DNA of 64,000 nucleotides from Alphaproteobacteria bacterium (lineage in GTDB: Bacteria; Pseudomonadota; Alphaproteobacteria; JAEULC01), in NCBI GenBank assembly GCA_020851015.1, contig JADZDN010000171.1, positions 11,586-75,585 on the forward strand. The letters run 5' to 3'. This document shows positions 35,162 to 43,798 of the stretch, piece by piece. The position numbers and the translations under genes are program-made. Each line of letters opens with the position of its first letter. Positions within the stretch are counted from its first letter, which is position 1. A model generated the notes under the pieces. It did no database searches. It was not told the DNA's origin and worked only from the letters and a program-made list of their open reading frames with translations.

Positions 35162-36339
35162 GTACTGGGCGCCGTCTTCGGCAGCAGGTGTCCGTTGCGC
35201 CCGACCGCCATGGTCCAGCCTTTCCATCGCACGCGCGATCCGAACAAGCTGACGAGCCAAACCGTGGCGCTCATGACATCGCGCATTGCCACGAGCGGCG
35301 GCGAGTAGGCGCCCGAGAGTCCAAGCGCGCTGCAGGCGATGCGATGCATGGCGTAGCGCATCAGGAAGGCCGCCAGCAGCAGGCCGCCCGCGAGGATGGC
35401 CGAACCGTCCAGCGGCACGGCCAGCAGGGCGGTCAGCAGCGCCAACGTCACGGCATAGGTCGTGAAGGAGAACGCGTGCCCGATGGGCTGGATCGACCGG
35501 ATCGTCCGCGCCCACCGCAGCTCGTGATCGAAAAGCGTGCGAAGGCTGCGCTCGTGCACGACGTTCTCGACCAGGTAGGTGGACAGCCGGATCTTGTACC
35601 CGCGCTGCATCGCCAGCTTGCCGAGCATGTGGTCGTCGGCGAGATAGGCGGCCAGGCGCTCGAAGCCGCCGATGCTCATCAGCACGTCCCGGCGCACCGC
35701 CATCGTGCTGCCGAAGCAGAAGCGCAGCCCCTGCAGCGTCACGGCGACCAGGGCCGACGGCAGGAACCACTCGTTGATCGACAGGCCGGACAGCCTCGAG
35801 GCGAGGCCATCCGCCGTGCGCGCCCGATAGAGGCAGGTCACGACGCCGACGTTGCGACCCTCGAAGGCCGCCACGACCGATGCGACATAGTCCGGACCGA
35901 CATGGATGTCGCTGTCGGCGATGATCAGGATATCGTGCTTCGCCACCCGGTACATGTTGGCGAGATTGGATATCTTGAGATTGGCGCCGATCGTCCGGTC
36001 GTCGACGACCACGGAAATGTCACGCTCGGGAAAGTCGTCGATCAGGCGGCGGATCACATGGATCACCGGGTCGTCCTGTTCGCGCACGCCGAACACGACC
36101 TGGCAGTTTTCGTAGTCCTGGCAACAGAACGACCGCAGATTTTCATAGGAATCGTAGTCGATGCCGCAGACCGGCTTCAGGATCGTCACCGGCGGGCGGT
36201 GCACGCCCTGCCTGCTGGCGGCACGATGGGTGAATCGCCACAGGCAATAGCTCGCAATGGCGAGGTATACGATGGAGGCGAGAGTCGCAAAAGCCATGAG
36301 ATGGAACGCAACTTGGCTGAAAACAATCATCGCACTCAC
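35158..36339 (-). CDS. hpnI: HpnI: hopanoid glycosyltransferase (GT21-like)
   Basis: 393 residues. An N-terminal membrane anchor (about 10-35) is followed by a ceramide-glucosyltransferase-like catalytic domain. The donor and catalytic motifs are present: VVDDR near 111, D142-S-D144, DDH at 235-237, and a (H)LRWARTIR-type motif near 274-281. Three or four helices form the C-terminus. HpnI is the enzyme that adds N-acetylglucosamine to bacteriohopanetetrol, the first step toward the cyclitol ether. It is the first gene of the minus-strand operon, divergent from hpnK. Confidence 0.87.
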   Translation of the reverse strand: MSAMIVFSQVAFHLMAFATLASIVYLAIASYCLWRFTHRAASRQGVHRPPVTILKPVCGIDYDSYENLRSFCCQDYENCQVVFGVREQDDPVIHVIRRLIDDFPERDISVVVDDRTIGANLKISNLANMYRVAKHDILIIADSDIHVGPDYVASVVAAFEGRNVGVVTCLYRARTADGLASRLSGLSINEWFLPSALVAVTLQGLRFCFGSTMAVRRDVLMSIGGFERLAAYLADDHMLGKLAMQRGYKIRLSTYLVENVVHERSLRTLFDHELRWARTIRSIQPIGHAFSFTTYAVTLALLTALLAVPLDGSAILAGGLLLAAFLMRYAMHRIACSALGLSGAYSPPLVAMRDVMSATVWLVSLFGSRVRWKGWTMAVGRNGHLLPKTAPST

Positions 36340-36680
36340 ATGGACATCAGGCTGAAGCAGCGCCCTTCGGGGTGGCGGGACACATCTACCACTATTGCGC
36401 GAAGCAATCGCCGCGCGCGCGACCCGATCTCAAGCCGAAGAGCAATCTTTCATAGCCAAGGTGGCGAATGTTGACCAGCAATTAAAGCAGTACATCCAGC
36501 TTTGGTACGAAAGCGGCCAAAACATGACGGTAAGATTACAACGGGTTTTCGCCATTTCCTAATTTGGTCACATTCGCGTGCTTTGTTCTGTAGCACCCTT
36601 TTTCGATCCTATCATTGAATTGGCTCGCCTGCGCGTGCCTGCCGATGGGAAGCACGCTTGAATTTGCACAACCCCAGCCG
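36340..36680. other. Divergent intergenic region between hpnI and hpnK
   Basis: About 340 bp with lower GC than its surroundings, especially 36460-36620. It must hold the promoters for hpnI (minus) and hpnK (plus), but I found no clear -35/-10 pair or palindrome. In-frame start codons for hpnK at 36615 and 36648 lie within it, so the gene may begin earlier than annotated. Confidence 0.4.
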
Positions 36681-37535
36681 ATGAGACCGCTGACGCCGTT
36701 CGTGCTTTGCGCCGACGACTATGGCCTGACGCCGGGCGTCGGCGCCGGCATTCGCGAACTGCTGCAGGATGAGCGCCTGACCGCCACCTCTTGCATCGTG
36801 GTTTCGCCGCACTGGCAAGCCGAAGGCGCGGCGTTGCGCGCCATGCAGCGCAGTTTCGATGTCGGGTTGCATCTGACGCTGACCCAGCTGGCGCCGCTCG
36901 GCCCGATGCCGCGGACCGCGCCGAAGGGCGCCCTGCCGTCGCCGGCCGCGCTGACCGTGCGTGCCTATCTCGCGCGCCTCGACCGTCGCGAGATATTGGC
37001 GGAGATCGACCGGCAACTCGACGCCTTCGAACAGGTCATGGGCCATCCACCCGACTATGTCGACGGACACCAGCACGTACACCAGCTGCCGATCGTCAGC
37101 GACGCGCTGATCGACCGGTACAAGGCACGACTGCCCGCAGGCACGTTTCTGCGCGTCAGCGTCGATCCGCTCGCGGCGATCTGGCGTCGGTATATCGCAT
37201 CGCTGCACGCGTCGACCCTCGCCTTCATGGGGCGTCGGCTGAAGCGTGCCGCCGATTTCGCCGGCATCCCCATGAACCAGCGCTTCGCCGGCGTTTTGAA
37301 CTTCAACGAGAGCATTGGCTACCGCGACATGTTCCGTCGCTTCATCGAGGACGCGCCGACGGGACTAGTGGTGATGTGCCATCCTGGCTATCCGGACGCG
37401 CCCCTGCGGGCGCTAGACCGCGTCGTCGAAACCCGCGCGAGCGAACTCGCCTACCTCGCAAGTTTTGCCTTCCTCCACGATGTAACATGCGCCGGAATGC
37501 GCCTGGGCCGCTTTCGCGACATTGCCTGCTGTTGA
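36681..37535 (+). CDS. hpnK: HpnK: hopanoid deacetylase, YdjC-like
   Basis: 284 residues from ATG 36681 (MRPLTPFVLCADDYG); starts at 36615 or 36648 would add 22 or 11 residues and none has a clear ribosome site. The YdjC/HpnK fold is indicated by LCADDYGLTPG, ATSCIVVSP, GLHLTLTQ and DGHQHVHQLP, which supply the Asp and His metal ligands, plus CHPGYPD near the C-terminus. HpnK removes the acetyl group from the GlcNAc added by HpnI before the HpnJ step. It is divergent from hpnI across a shared control region. Confidence 0.83.
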   Translation: MRPLTPFVLCADDYGLTPGVGAGIRELLQDERLTATSCIVVSPHWQAEGAALRAMQRSFDVGLHLTLTQLAPLGPMPRTAPKGALPSPAALTVRAYLARLDRREILAEIDRQLDAFEQVMGHPPDYVDGHQHVHQLPIVSDALIDRYKARLPAGTFLRVSVDPLAAIWRRYIASLHASTLAFMGRRLKRAADFAGIPMNQRFAGVLNFNESIGYRDMFRRFIEDAPTGLVVMCHPGYPDAPLRALDRVVETRASELAYLASFAFLHDVTCAGMRLGRFRDIACC

Positions 37536-37652
37536 CGGCGGCTGTCGCGTTGGCCGAGAAGCGTCATATGCAATAATAACAAGCGGACTGGAGCCGCAGG
37601 TTTGTTTCATCCAGCAACTTGTCTTTCCTTCCAATCCGGGGGCCGCGTGTCG

Positions 37653-38801
37653 ATGGCAAGCAGAATGAATGCCGAAAGAGGGGCCTATGTCGATCCGGAG
37701 ACACGCGAAACCTATCCGCTCGATCCGCCCCGCTGGCGCTCGGAGATGGGCGCCCCGTTGATGGTAAGCGCGCTGCCCGGGCTGCGCCGGGCTGGCATCG
37801 ACCGTAGCGAGCGCAGCCTCTGGCGGTATCGCAAGGCCTTTCCCGTGGACGTCGCGGCGCCGATCAGCATGGGGGAGGGGTGCACGCCGCTGGTGCGGCG
37901 GGATTGGCGGAATGGCGAGGCCCTGTTCAAGCTGGAGTGGTTCGCCCCGACGGGAAGCTTCAAGGACCGCGGCGCCAGCGTCATGATGTCGATGCTGCGC
38001 GAACAGGGAATCCGTCACGTGCTCGAGGACAGCTCGGGCAATGGCGGCGCTGCGATCGCAGCCTACGCCGCGGCCGGAGGGATGAAGGCGAAGATACTGA
38101 CGCCGGCATCGACCCAGCCGGCCAAGACGGTGCAGATGCGTGCCTATGGCGCCGAGGTCGAACTCGTGCCCGGCACGCGCCAGGACACCGCGGACGAGGC
38201 CGAACGGCAGGCCGAGCATATATTCTATGCGAGCCACAACTGGCACCCGTTCTTCCTGCAGGGGACCAAGACGCTTGCCTACGAAATTTGGGAAGACCTG
38301 GGATTCCGCGCGCCCGACAACGTGATTACGCCGACGGGGGCCGGCAGCAACGTGCTCGGCTGCGACATCGGCTTCGACGAGCTTGTTCGGTGTGGCGAAA
38401 TCCCGCGACGGCCGCGTCTGTTCGCCGTCCAGCCGTCCAATTGCGCGCCAATTCATGCGGCATTCGTTTCGGGCGGCACCTTGCCAGTGCCGGTCGACGT
38501 CAAGCCCACGATCGCGGAGGGCACGGCCATCGCCAAACCGATCCGCCTGAAGCCAGTGCTCGACGCGATCCGTCGCTCAGGCGGATCGACCGTCGCCGTG
38601 ACGGAGGACGAGATCGTCGCATCGCTGCTCGAGCTTGCCGGGTCGGGGCTCTATGCAGAGCCGACGAGCGCCGCGGCGGCCGCGGCATACACCAGGCTTC
38701 TTGCCGATGGCACCATCAAGCCCGGCGAGACGACGGTCGTGGTCCTGACGGGAAGCGGCCTTAAGGCAACGCAGTTGGTCGGCAAGATCCTGGGCGGCTA
38801 G
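37653..38801 (+). CDS. Threonine synthase-fold PLP enzyme
   Basis: 382 residues from ATG 37653; ATG 37665 is also possible. Fold-type II PLP enzyme: the cofactor lysine is in FAPTGSFKDRG, the phosphate-binding loop is EDSSGNGGAAIAAYAA, and the TPTGAGSNVLG and VVLTGSGLKA segments close the active site. Related proteins include threonine synthase, threonine deaminase and diaminopropionate ammonia-lyase. It lacks the zinc/insert regions of large threonine synthases and sits apart from threonine genes, so a catabolic beta-elimination of an amino acid is at least as likely. It converges on the minus-strand operon that begins at 45211. Confidence 0.8.
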   Translation: MASRMNAERGAYVDPETRETYPLDPPRWRSEMGAPLMVSALPGLRRAGIDRSERSLWRYRKAFPVDVAAPISMGEGCTPLVRRDWRNGEALFKLEWFAPTGSFKDRGASVMMSMLREQGIRHVLEDSSGNGGAAIAAYAAAGGMKAKILTPASTQPAKTVQMRAYGAEVELVPGTRQDTADEAERQAEHIFYASHNWHPFFLQGTKTLAYEIWEDLGFRAPDNVITPTGAGSNVLGCDIGFDELVRCGEIPRRPRLFAVQPSNCAPIHAAFVSGGTLPVPVDVKPTIAEGTAIAKPIRLKPVLDAIRRSGGSTVAVTEDEIVASLLELAGSGLYAEPTSAAAAAAYTRLLADGTIKPGETTVVVLTGSGLKATQLVGKILGG

Positions 38802-38864
38802 GGTTGCGACAGCGGCCGTCTCGACCGATCCATTCCCATGCGCTGCTTCCGAAACGCACAGCCC

Positions 38865-39569
38865 TCAAACTGCTGCCACGCCAATCGGCCGTCCACCGGG
38901 ATCCGCCCCGTCGCGCTGCAACCGGCGTTCGCACCATTGCGCTGCGCGGGTGGCCGGAAACAGCAGGATGAAGTAGATGATGGCGATCACCGTATAGATC
39001 TCGAGCGGCCGGTAGGTTTCAGCGGTGATCAGCGAGCCATTGTACAGCAGGTCCGGCACGGCGATGGTCGACACCAGCGAGGTGGTCTTGAGCTGGATCA
39101 CGGATTGGTTCATGAACGGCGGCAGCATGCGCCGGATCGCCTGGGGAAGTATCACCTTGTACATCAGCGGCCAGAATCGCAGACCCAGGCCGCGCGCCGC
39201 TTCCCACTGGCCTTTTTCGATCGACTGGATGCCGCCGCGGAAAATTTCCGAGTAGAACGAACTGACGTAGAACGACAGCACCATCGTTGCCGCGATGGGC
39301 CCCGGTATCTGGATCCCAAGGATGACGGGCAGCGCATAGTAGAACCACACGAGCTGGACCAAGGGCGGCGTGCAGCGGAACAGCTCGACAAACAGCACCA
39401 GTGGCGTTCCCACCACCGACAGCCGCGACAGCCGTGCCATGCCGATTGCAAGCCCTAGAACCAGTCCGATGAAGATCGTGCCGAAGGTGAAAGCAAGGGT
39501 GACCAGCATGCCGTTGACCAGCAGCGGCAGGTATCGGACGACAATTCCGAAGTCCCAGAGGTACGACAT
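38865..39569 (-). CDS. Amino-acid ABC importer permease (HisM/GlnP type), no local ATPase
   Basis: 234 residues with about five membrane helices. The signature loop EAARGLGLRFWPLMYKVILPQA is that of polar-amino-acid permeases. It is last in the operon that includes the family 3 binding protein at 42888, from which three enzyme genes separate it. No second permease or ATP-binding gene lies in that operon. It may work as a homodimer and borrow an ATPase encoded elsewhere, for example near 51026. Confidence 0.83.
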   Translation of the reverse strand: MSYLWDFGIVVRYLPLLVNGMLVTLAFTFGTIFIGLVLGLAIGMARLSRLSVVGTPLVLFVELFRCTPPLVQLVWFYYALPVILGIQIPGPIAATMVLSFYVSSFYSEIFRGGIQSIEKGQWEAARGLGLRFWPLMYKVILPQAIRRMLPPFMNQSVIQLKTTSLVSTIAVPDLLYNGSLITAETYRPLEIYTVIAIIYFILLFPATRAAQWCERRLQRDGADPGGRPIGVAAV

Positions 39570-39677
39570 GGTTGGCCTCGTCCCTTCAAATTGATCCGGC
39601 CGGGAGCCGATCTCGTGCGGGCGCGTCGACGCCGACGCGGTATCGGAGAGGGCTGTCAGGCCCGAGCGGCACTGGGC

Positions 39678-41306
39678 TCACCGCCAGATTCCGTCGACGG
39701 CATCGAAACTGCCGAGGCGCAGGTCGGCCCCGGCAGGACGCAAGGCTTGTTTGGCGATCTTGCCAGACGGGGTCTTGGGCATTTCATGCAGATAGGCGAT
39801 GTAGCGCGGCAGCTTGAAACGCGCGAGACGTTCGCTGCAAAACGCGATCACGCGCTCCGGCGGCAGATCCTCGGCCGTCAGGCCGGAACGGAGCGTGAGG
39901 CATACCTTCACTTCCTCTCCGCGCAATTCGTCGGCCACCGGAATCGCGGCGGCCTCGACGACGTCCGGCATCGCGCACAGGACGCCTTCGAGTTCGCTCG
40001 CGGACACGTTCTCGCCGCTCCGGCGAATGACGTCCTTGATGCGGCCGTGGATCGTCAGAAAGCCGTCGTTGTCGCGCCGGAACAGGTCGCCGCTGCGGAA
40101 CCATCCCTGCCGGAAGGAATCCGCATTGGCATCCGGTCGCTTGTAGTAGCCGGCCATCATTCCGGAACCGGAAATCCACAATTCGCCGGATTCGCCGGTG
40201 CGGACGTCCCGCCCCGCGTCGTCGACGATCCGCAGCGAACGGAACGGCGCGGCAAGCCCGCAACTGCCGCTGCCCGTCATCCAGTCGACCTCGTGCGGCA
40301 TTGCGACGGCTGCGCCTGTTTCGGTCAAGCCGTACATCTCGCGCACCGGAGCGCCGTTCAGTCGCTGCTCGAGCGCGGCATGCAGGTCGCGCGGCAGCGC
40401 CATGGTGCCCGCCCAGGCGAGACGCAAGCCCGCCCGCCGCGGATCCGGCGACTGCTTGGCCAGCGCCGGCGTGACCGAGCAGAACTGAATGCCATGGGCC
40501 AGCAGGCGGTCAATCAGGTGCGCCACGCTGGGCTGCGCGGCGACGAACGCCGTCGCGCCCAGGCAGAGCGCCATCAGGAAGCGCCACTGCCCGCCCATGT
40601 AGTGGAAGGGCATGTCGATCAGCATACGCCCGACCGCCGGTCCCTGATGCGCGCGCACATGGCTGATCGTGAGCCAGTAGCGATGCGGCAGCATGCATCC
40701 CTTGGGCGCCCCGGTGGAGCCCGAGGTGAATTGCAGGGTCATCAGCCGGTCGGTTTCGGGCGACGGCAGCGACGGGGGCGTCCCGGCCGCGGCAAGCAGC
40801 GCCTGCCACTCTCCGGCATAGCCCGGCGCGGCCGCGCCGTGCAGCAGGACCCGGCTGCGTGGCAGCGGCAGCGTGTCGGACGAACGTTCGATCAAGGCCC
40901 GGTGCGCCTGGTCCAGCACGAGCAGTTCGGCGTCGCCGTTGCGCAGCAGGTCGTCGAGCTCACGCGCGGTGTAGCGCGTATTGACCGGCAGCATGACGGC
41001 GCCAAGCTTCGCCAACGCCATCCAGGTGATCGCCAATGCCGGCGAGGCGGGCATCATCAAGGCAACATGGGTGCCCGGTCCGACGCCGAGACCCAGGAGG
41101 GCAGCAACGCACCGTTCGACCGCGCCGCCGAATTCGCGGTAGGTAAGCGACAGCCCGCCATCGACGGAGACCCAAAGCATACGCTCGGGGTACCGGGCGA
41201 CGGCAGCATCGAATAGTGCGCCGATGTTTGCCGGCAGAGGCGCGCGCTCGATCGCTGCGCGCTTTTCCGCCAGGGAGTCGAGGACTTCGGCCGGCCCCGC
41301 GCTCAT
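39678..41306 (-). CDS. Acyl-CoA synthetase (AMP-forming)
   Basis: 542 residues from ATG 41306. All adenylate-forming motifs are present: LQFTSGSTGAPKG, YGLTETG, WFRSGDLF, GRIKDVIRRSGENVS, and the catalytic Lys in PSGKIAKQALR. It activates a carboxylic acid to its CoA thioester in the cytoplasm, the entry step for the thiolase-fold/DUF35 pair encoded just upstream in the same operon. The acid is unknown. The upstream frame to 41669 has no supported start. Confidence 0.88.
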   Translation of the reverse strand: MSAGPAEVLDSLAEKRAAIERAPLPANIGALFDAAVARYPERMLWVSVDGGLSLTYREFGGAVERCVAALLGLGVGPGTHVALMMPASPALAITWMALAKLGAVMLPVNTRYTARELDDLLRNGDAELLVLDQAHRALIERSSDTLPLPRSRVLLHGAAAPGYAGEWQALLAAAGTPPSLPSPETDRLMTLQFTSGSTGAPKGCMLPHRYWLTISHVRAHQGPAVGRMLIDMPFHYMGGQWRFLMALCLGATAFVAAQPSVAHLIDRLLAHGIQFCSVTPALAKQSPDPRRAGLRLAWAGTMALPRDLHAALEQRLNGAPVREMYGLTETGAAVAMPHEVDWMTGSGSCGLAAPFRSLRIVDDAGRDVRTGESGELWISGSGMMAGYYKRPDANADSFRQGWFRSGDLFRRDNDGFLTIHGRIKDVIRRSGENVSASELEGVLCAMPDVVEAAAIPVADELRGEEVKVCLTLRSGLTAEDLPPERVIAFCSERLARFKLPRYIAYLHEMPKTPSGKIAKQALRPAGADLRLGSFDAVDGIWR

Positions 41307-41320
41307 CTGCCGCAGGGGGC

Positions 41321-41740
41321 CTAGGCCGGCATGAAGGTGGGCAGCGGAAACCGCACCGCCTCGGCCGGCGGCACCAGTCGCACCGCCATACCGCTGCGGA
41401 CCGCCGCCGGATCCGGTGCGACAATCCGGGCGATCATTGCCGCGCCTTCGGCCAGGGCAATCTCCGCCACGATCACCGGCGCATCCGCCTGGAACGCCGC
41501 GGGAAGGCCGCGATGCACCTGCGTGAAGGAAAGCACGGTTCCCGTGCCCGCCGCGCGGAACCACACCAACCGATCGTCCCAGCAATGCGGGCAAACCGGA
41601 CGCGGATAGAAAATCACCTTGGCGCACGCCGCGCAGCGCTGCAACGCCAACCCGCCGTCGGTACGCCAAGCGTGCAGCATCGGCGCATTGGTGGGCGTCT
41701 CGCGCGGTTGCGGCAGGCCAGGCGGCAGGTGTCCGTTCAT
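41321..41740 (-). CDS. DUF35 OB-fold zinc-ribbon protein
   Basis: 139 residues. A rubredoxin-like zinc knuckle with C36, C39, C50 and C53 precedes a C-terminal OB-fold. DUF35 proteins bind thiolase-fold enzymes and complete or shield their CoA-substrate tunnel in ketolase, HMG-CoA-type and steroid-side-chain aldolase systems. The stop overlaps or abuts the thiolase-like gene at 41737-42888, so the two are almost certainly a complex. Confidence 0.85.
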   Translation of the reverse strand: MNGHLPPGLPQPRETPTNAPMLHAWRTDGGLALQRCAACAKVIFYPRPVCPHCWDDRLVWFRAAGTGTVLSFTQVHRGLPAAFQADAPVIVAEIALAEGAAMIARIVAPDPAAVRSGMAVRLVPPAEAVRFPLPTFMPA

Positions 41741-42888
41741 CGGACGGCCTCGAGCATCAGGGCGCTCGCCGACAGCCCATGACCATAGGCGACCATGCCA
41801 TAGCCGGAAACCAGGCCTCGGCGCGCACCCGGCACCTGCCGGGCGCCGCCTTCGCCGCGCAGCTGTCGCACCGCCTCGGTCAGGCCGATCATGCCGCCCC
41901 CGCCGCCCGTCTGACCGCAGGAAAGCTGTCCGCCGCCGGTATTGATGGGAAAATCGCCATCGAACGTCATGTGCCGCCGTGCCAGGAACGGCCCAACCTC
42001 TCCCTTGCGGCAGAAGCCGAGATCCTCGAGCTGGATCGCAACCATGATCGGATAGTCGTCATAGGCTTGCACGAATTGCACGTCGGACGGACCAAACCCC
42101 GCTTCGTCATAGAGCGCGTCGCGGAAGAGTTCCCATCCGCCGCGGATCGGGCTGACTTCGCCCACCGGGTGGTTGTGCTGCTCGCGGCCGGCCAAGACGC
42201 GGACGCCCTTGCCCTTGGGTGCGCGATCGAGTGGCCCGACCAGGATCGCTTCTGCGCCCGAGCACGGCATGACGCAATCGAACAGGCCCAGCGGGTCGGC
42301 GACGATCGGCGCATCCAAATAGTCGTCGATCGTCATGGGTCCGCGCAGGAGCGCAAATTCATTGGCCCGCGCATTGGCGCGCTGGTCGACGGCGATCCGC
42401 CCGAGTTGCGTCCGATCCGTACCGAAGGTCTCGGCGTGCTTGCGCTGGATGATCGCAAACAGCCCGTTCATGCCGCCGCATCCGTGTGGCGCCACGTAGT
42501 CGCCGAAGGAGCCGGTGAACCGGCCGATTCGTTCGCGGAAGAATGCGCCGTCCTGTGCCGCACCCGCCAGGCACAGTACGCAGGAAGCGCGCCCCGTCTG
42601 GACGGCGCGTACGGCGTCCAGAACGTTGATCGCCGCGCCCGCGCCGCCGGCGTTCGAGACGCTGGCCCAGCGCGGCGACAGCCCGAGATGCTCGGCGGTC
42701 GTAACGGCGTTGTCGGGATGCAAGGTCGTCGAGCTGATCGAAATGCCGTTCACCGCGTCCTTGCCGAGCCCCGCGCTCGCCAGCGCTGCGCGCGCCGCCT
42801 CGGCGAAATACGAAACTTCCGTCCGCGTCGCGCGCTTTTCGTAGACCGAACTACCGTAGCCGACGATGCCGGCACCGTCTGCGGACAT
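41737..42888 (-). CDS. Thiolase-fold protein lacking thiolase catalytic residues (SCP2/Ltp2-like)
   Basis: 383 residues from ATG 42888. Overall SCP2-thiolase fold (SSTTLHPDN, AAINVLDAV, NTGGGQLSCGQTGGGGG, AVRQLRG). The nucleophile loop reads VSNAGGAGAAI, so Gly81 occupies the position of the thiolase Cys, and the usual C-terminal GHP is GQT (325-327), so the catalytic His is missing too. Members of this DUF35-paired group can act as retro-aldolases on acyl-CoA rather than thiolases. It overlaps the binding-protein stop at 42888-42890. An ATG at 42957 would give an unnatural N-terminus. Confidence 0.82.
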   Translation of the reverse strand: MSADGAGIVGYGSSVYEKRATRTEVSYFAEAARAALASAGLGKDAVNGISISSTTLHPDNAVTTAEHLGLSPRWASVSNAGGAGAAINVLDAVRAVQTGRASCVLCLAGAAQDGAFFRERIGRFTGSFGDYVAPHGCGGMNGLFAIIQRKHAETFGTDRTQLGRIAVDQRANARANEFALLRGPMTIDDYLDAPIVADPLGLFDCVMPCSGAEAILVGPLDRAPKGKGVRVLAGREQHNHPVGEVSPIRGGWELFRDALYDEAGFGPSDVQFVQAYDDYPIMVAIQLEDLGFCRKGEVGPFLARRHMTFDGDFPINTGGGQLSCGQTGGGGGMIGLTEAVRQLRGEGGARQVPGARRGLVSGYGMVAYGHGLSASALMLEAVR

Positions 42889-43748
42889 CAGAAATCCATG
42901 TCGGGCGGCAGGTCGGCGGGCGAAATGTCCATGTCGCCCAGCGACGCCAGGATCCATTCGCGGACCTGGCCGCTGCCTCGGTTGAAGTCGATCCAGGCGG
43001 AAAGGAACCGGCCAAAGCGGTTATCGCGGTCGTACTGGATCGCGGCCGTCGTGACCGTCTTCACCTGCGGGCTTGGCATGATGAAGTCGCCGAGGTTGGT
43101 GTTCTGCTTGCGTGCGGCCAGGCCCAGGAATACGGAGCAGGCGAACGCATCGGCCCGGCCCGATGCCACGGCCAGCACACATTCGGGCGAAGTCTTGTAG
43201 GCGATATGCTGCGCCTTCGGCGCGTAGCGCTTGACGATCGTCTCGCGCGACGTGCCCAGGTCGAAGGCGATCCTGACCTCGGGCTTGTTCAGGTCGTTCC
43301 AGGTGCTGGCCGTGAAGCCCTTGCGTCCGACGAGCGACGAAACGTTGTAGAACATGGCCGGCGGAAAATCGACCACCAGCGCGCGCTTGGGGGTCGGATT
43401 CAGGCCGAAGGCCATGTCGATCTTGTTCGCCTGCAGATCGAGCACCGAATTGCCCCAGGTGCTCTCCAGCGTCTCCAGCTCCACGCCCATCTCGCTGGCG
43501 ATGTCGCGCGCCATGGCCAGGCAGAAGCCAGTCCATTTTCCCGTGGCGAGATCCTTCTTGAAATAGGGCTCCTGGTTGGCGATCACGGCGATCCGAAGCT
43601 TCTTCGTCGAGATGATCCGTTCCATGGTGCTGCCGGCGGCAGTGGGCATCACCTGGCTTGTCTGCGCCGCGGCGGCCGTTGCCTGCAGCACACCGGCTGC
43701 GCCCAGGGATGCGCCAAGCGCCCCCAGGGTTTGTCGACGATTGATCAT
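42888..43748 (-). CDS. Periplasmic amino-acid-type binding protein (family 3), Tat-exported
   Basis: 286 residues. Twin-arginine signal NRRQTLG near residues 3-9 followed by an Ala-rich hydrophobic run. The family 3 core shows LRIAVIANQEPYF, DMAFGLNPTPKRA and the ASGRADAFACSV region. A strong Shine-Dalgarno GGAGGAAGG precedes the ATG. It follows the MmgE/PrpD gene by 50 bp in the same operon. The matching permease lies 3.3 kb further along the operon and no ATPase is present. Confidence 0.85.
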   Translation of the reverse strand: MINRRQTLGALGASLGAAGVLQATAAAAQTSQVMPTAAGSTMERIISTKKLRIAVIANQEPYFKKDLATGKWTGFCLAMARDIASEMGVELETLESTWGNSVLDLQANKIDMAFGLNPTPKRALVVDFPPAMFYNVSSLVGRKGFTASTWNDLNKPEVRIAFDLGTSRETIVKRYAPKAQHIAYKTSPECVLAVASGRADAFACSVFLGLAARKQNTNLGDFIMPSPQVKTVTTAAIQYDRDNRFGRFLSAWIDFNRGSGQVREWILASLGDMDISPADLPPDMDF

Positions 43749-43798
43749 GATCCTTCCTCCCATGTATCGACCGTGGCTCCGACGAGGGAGCGTTCGCG

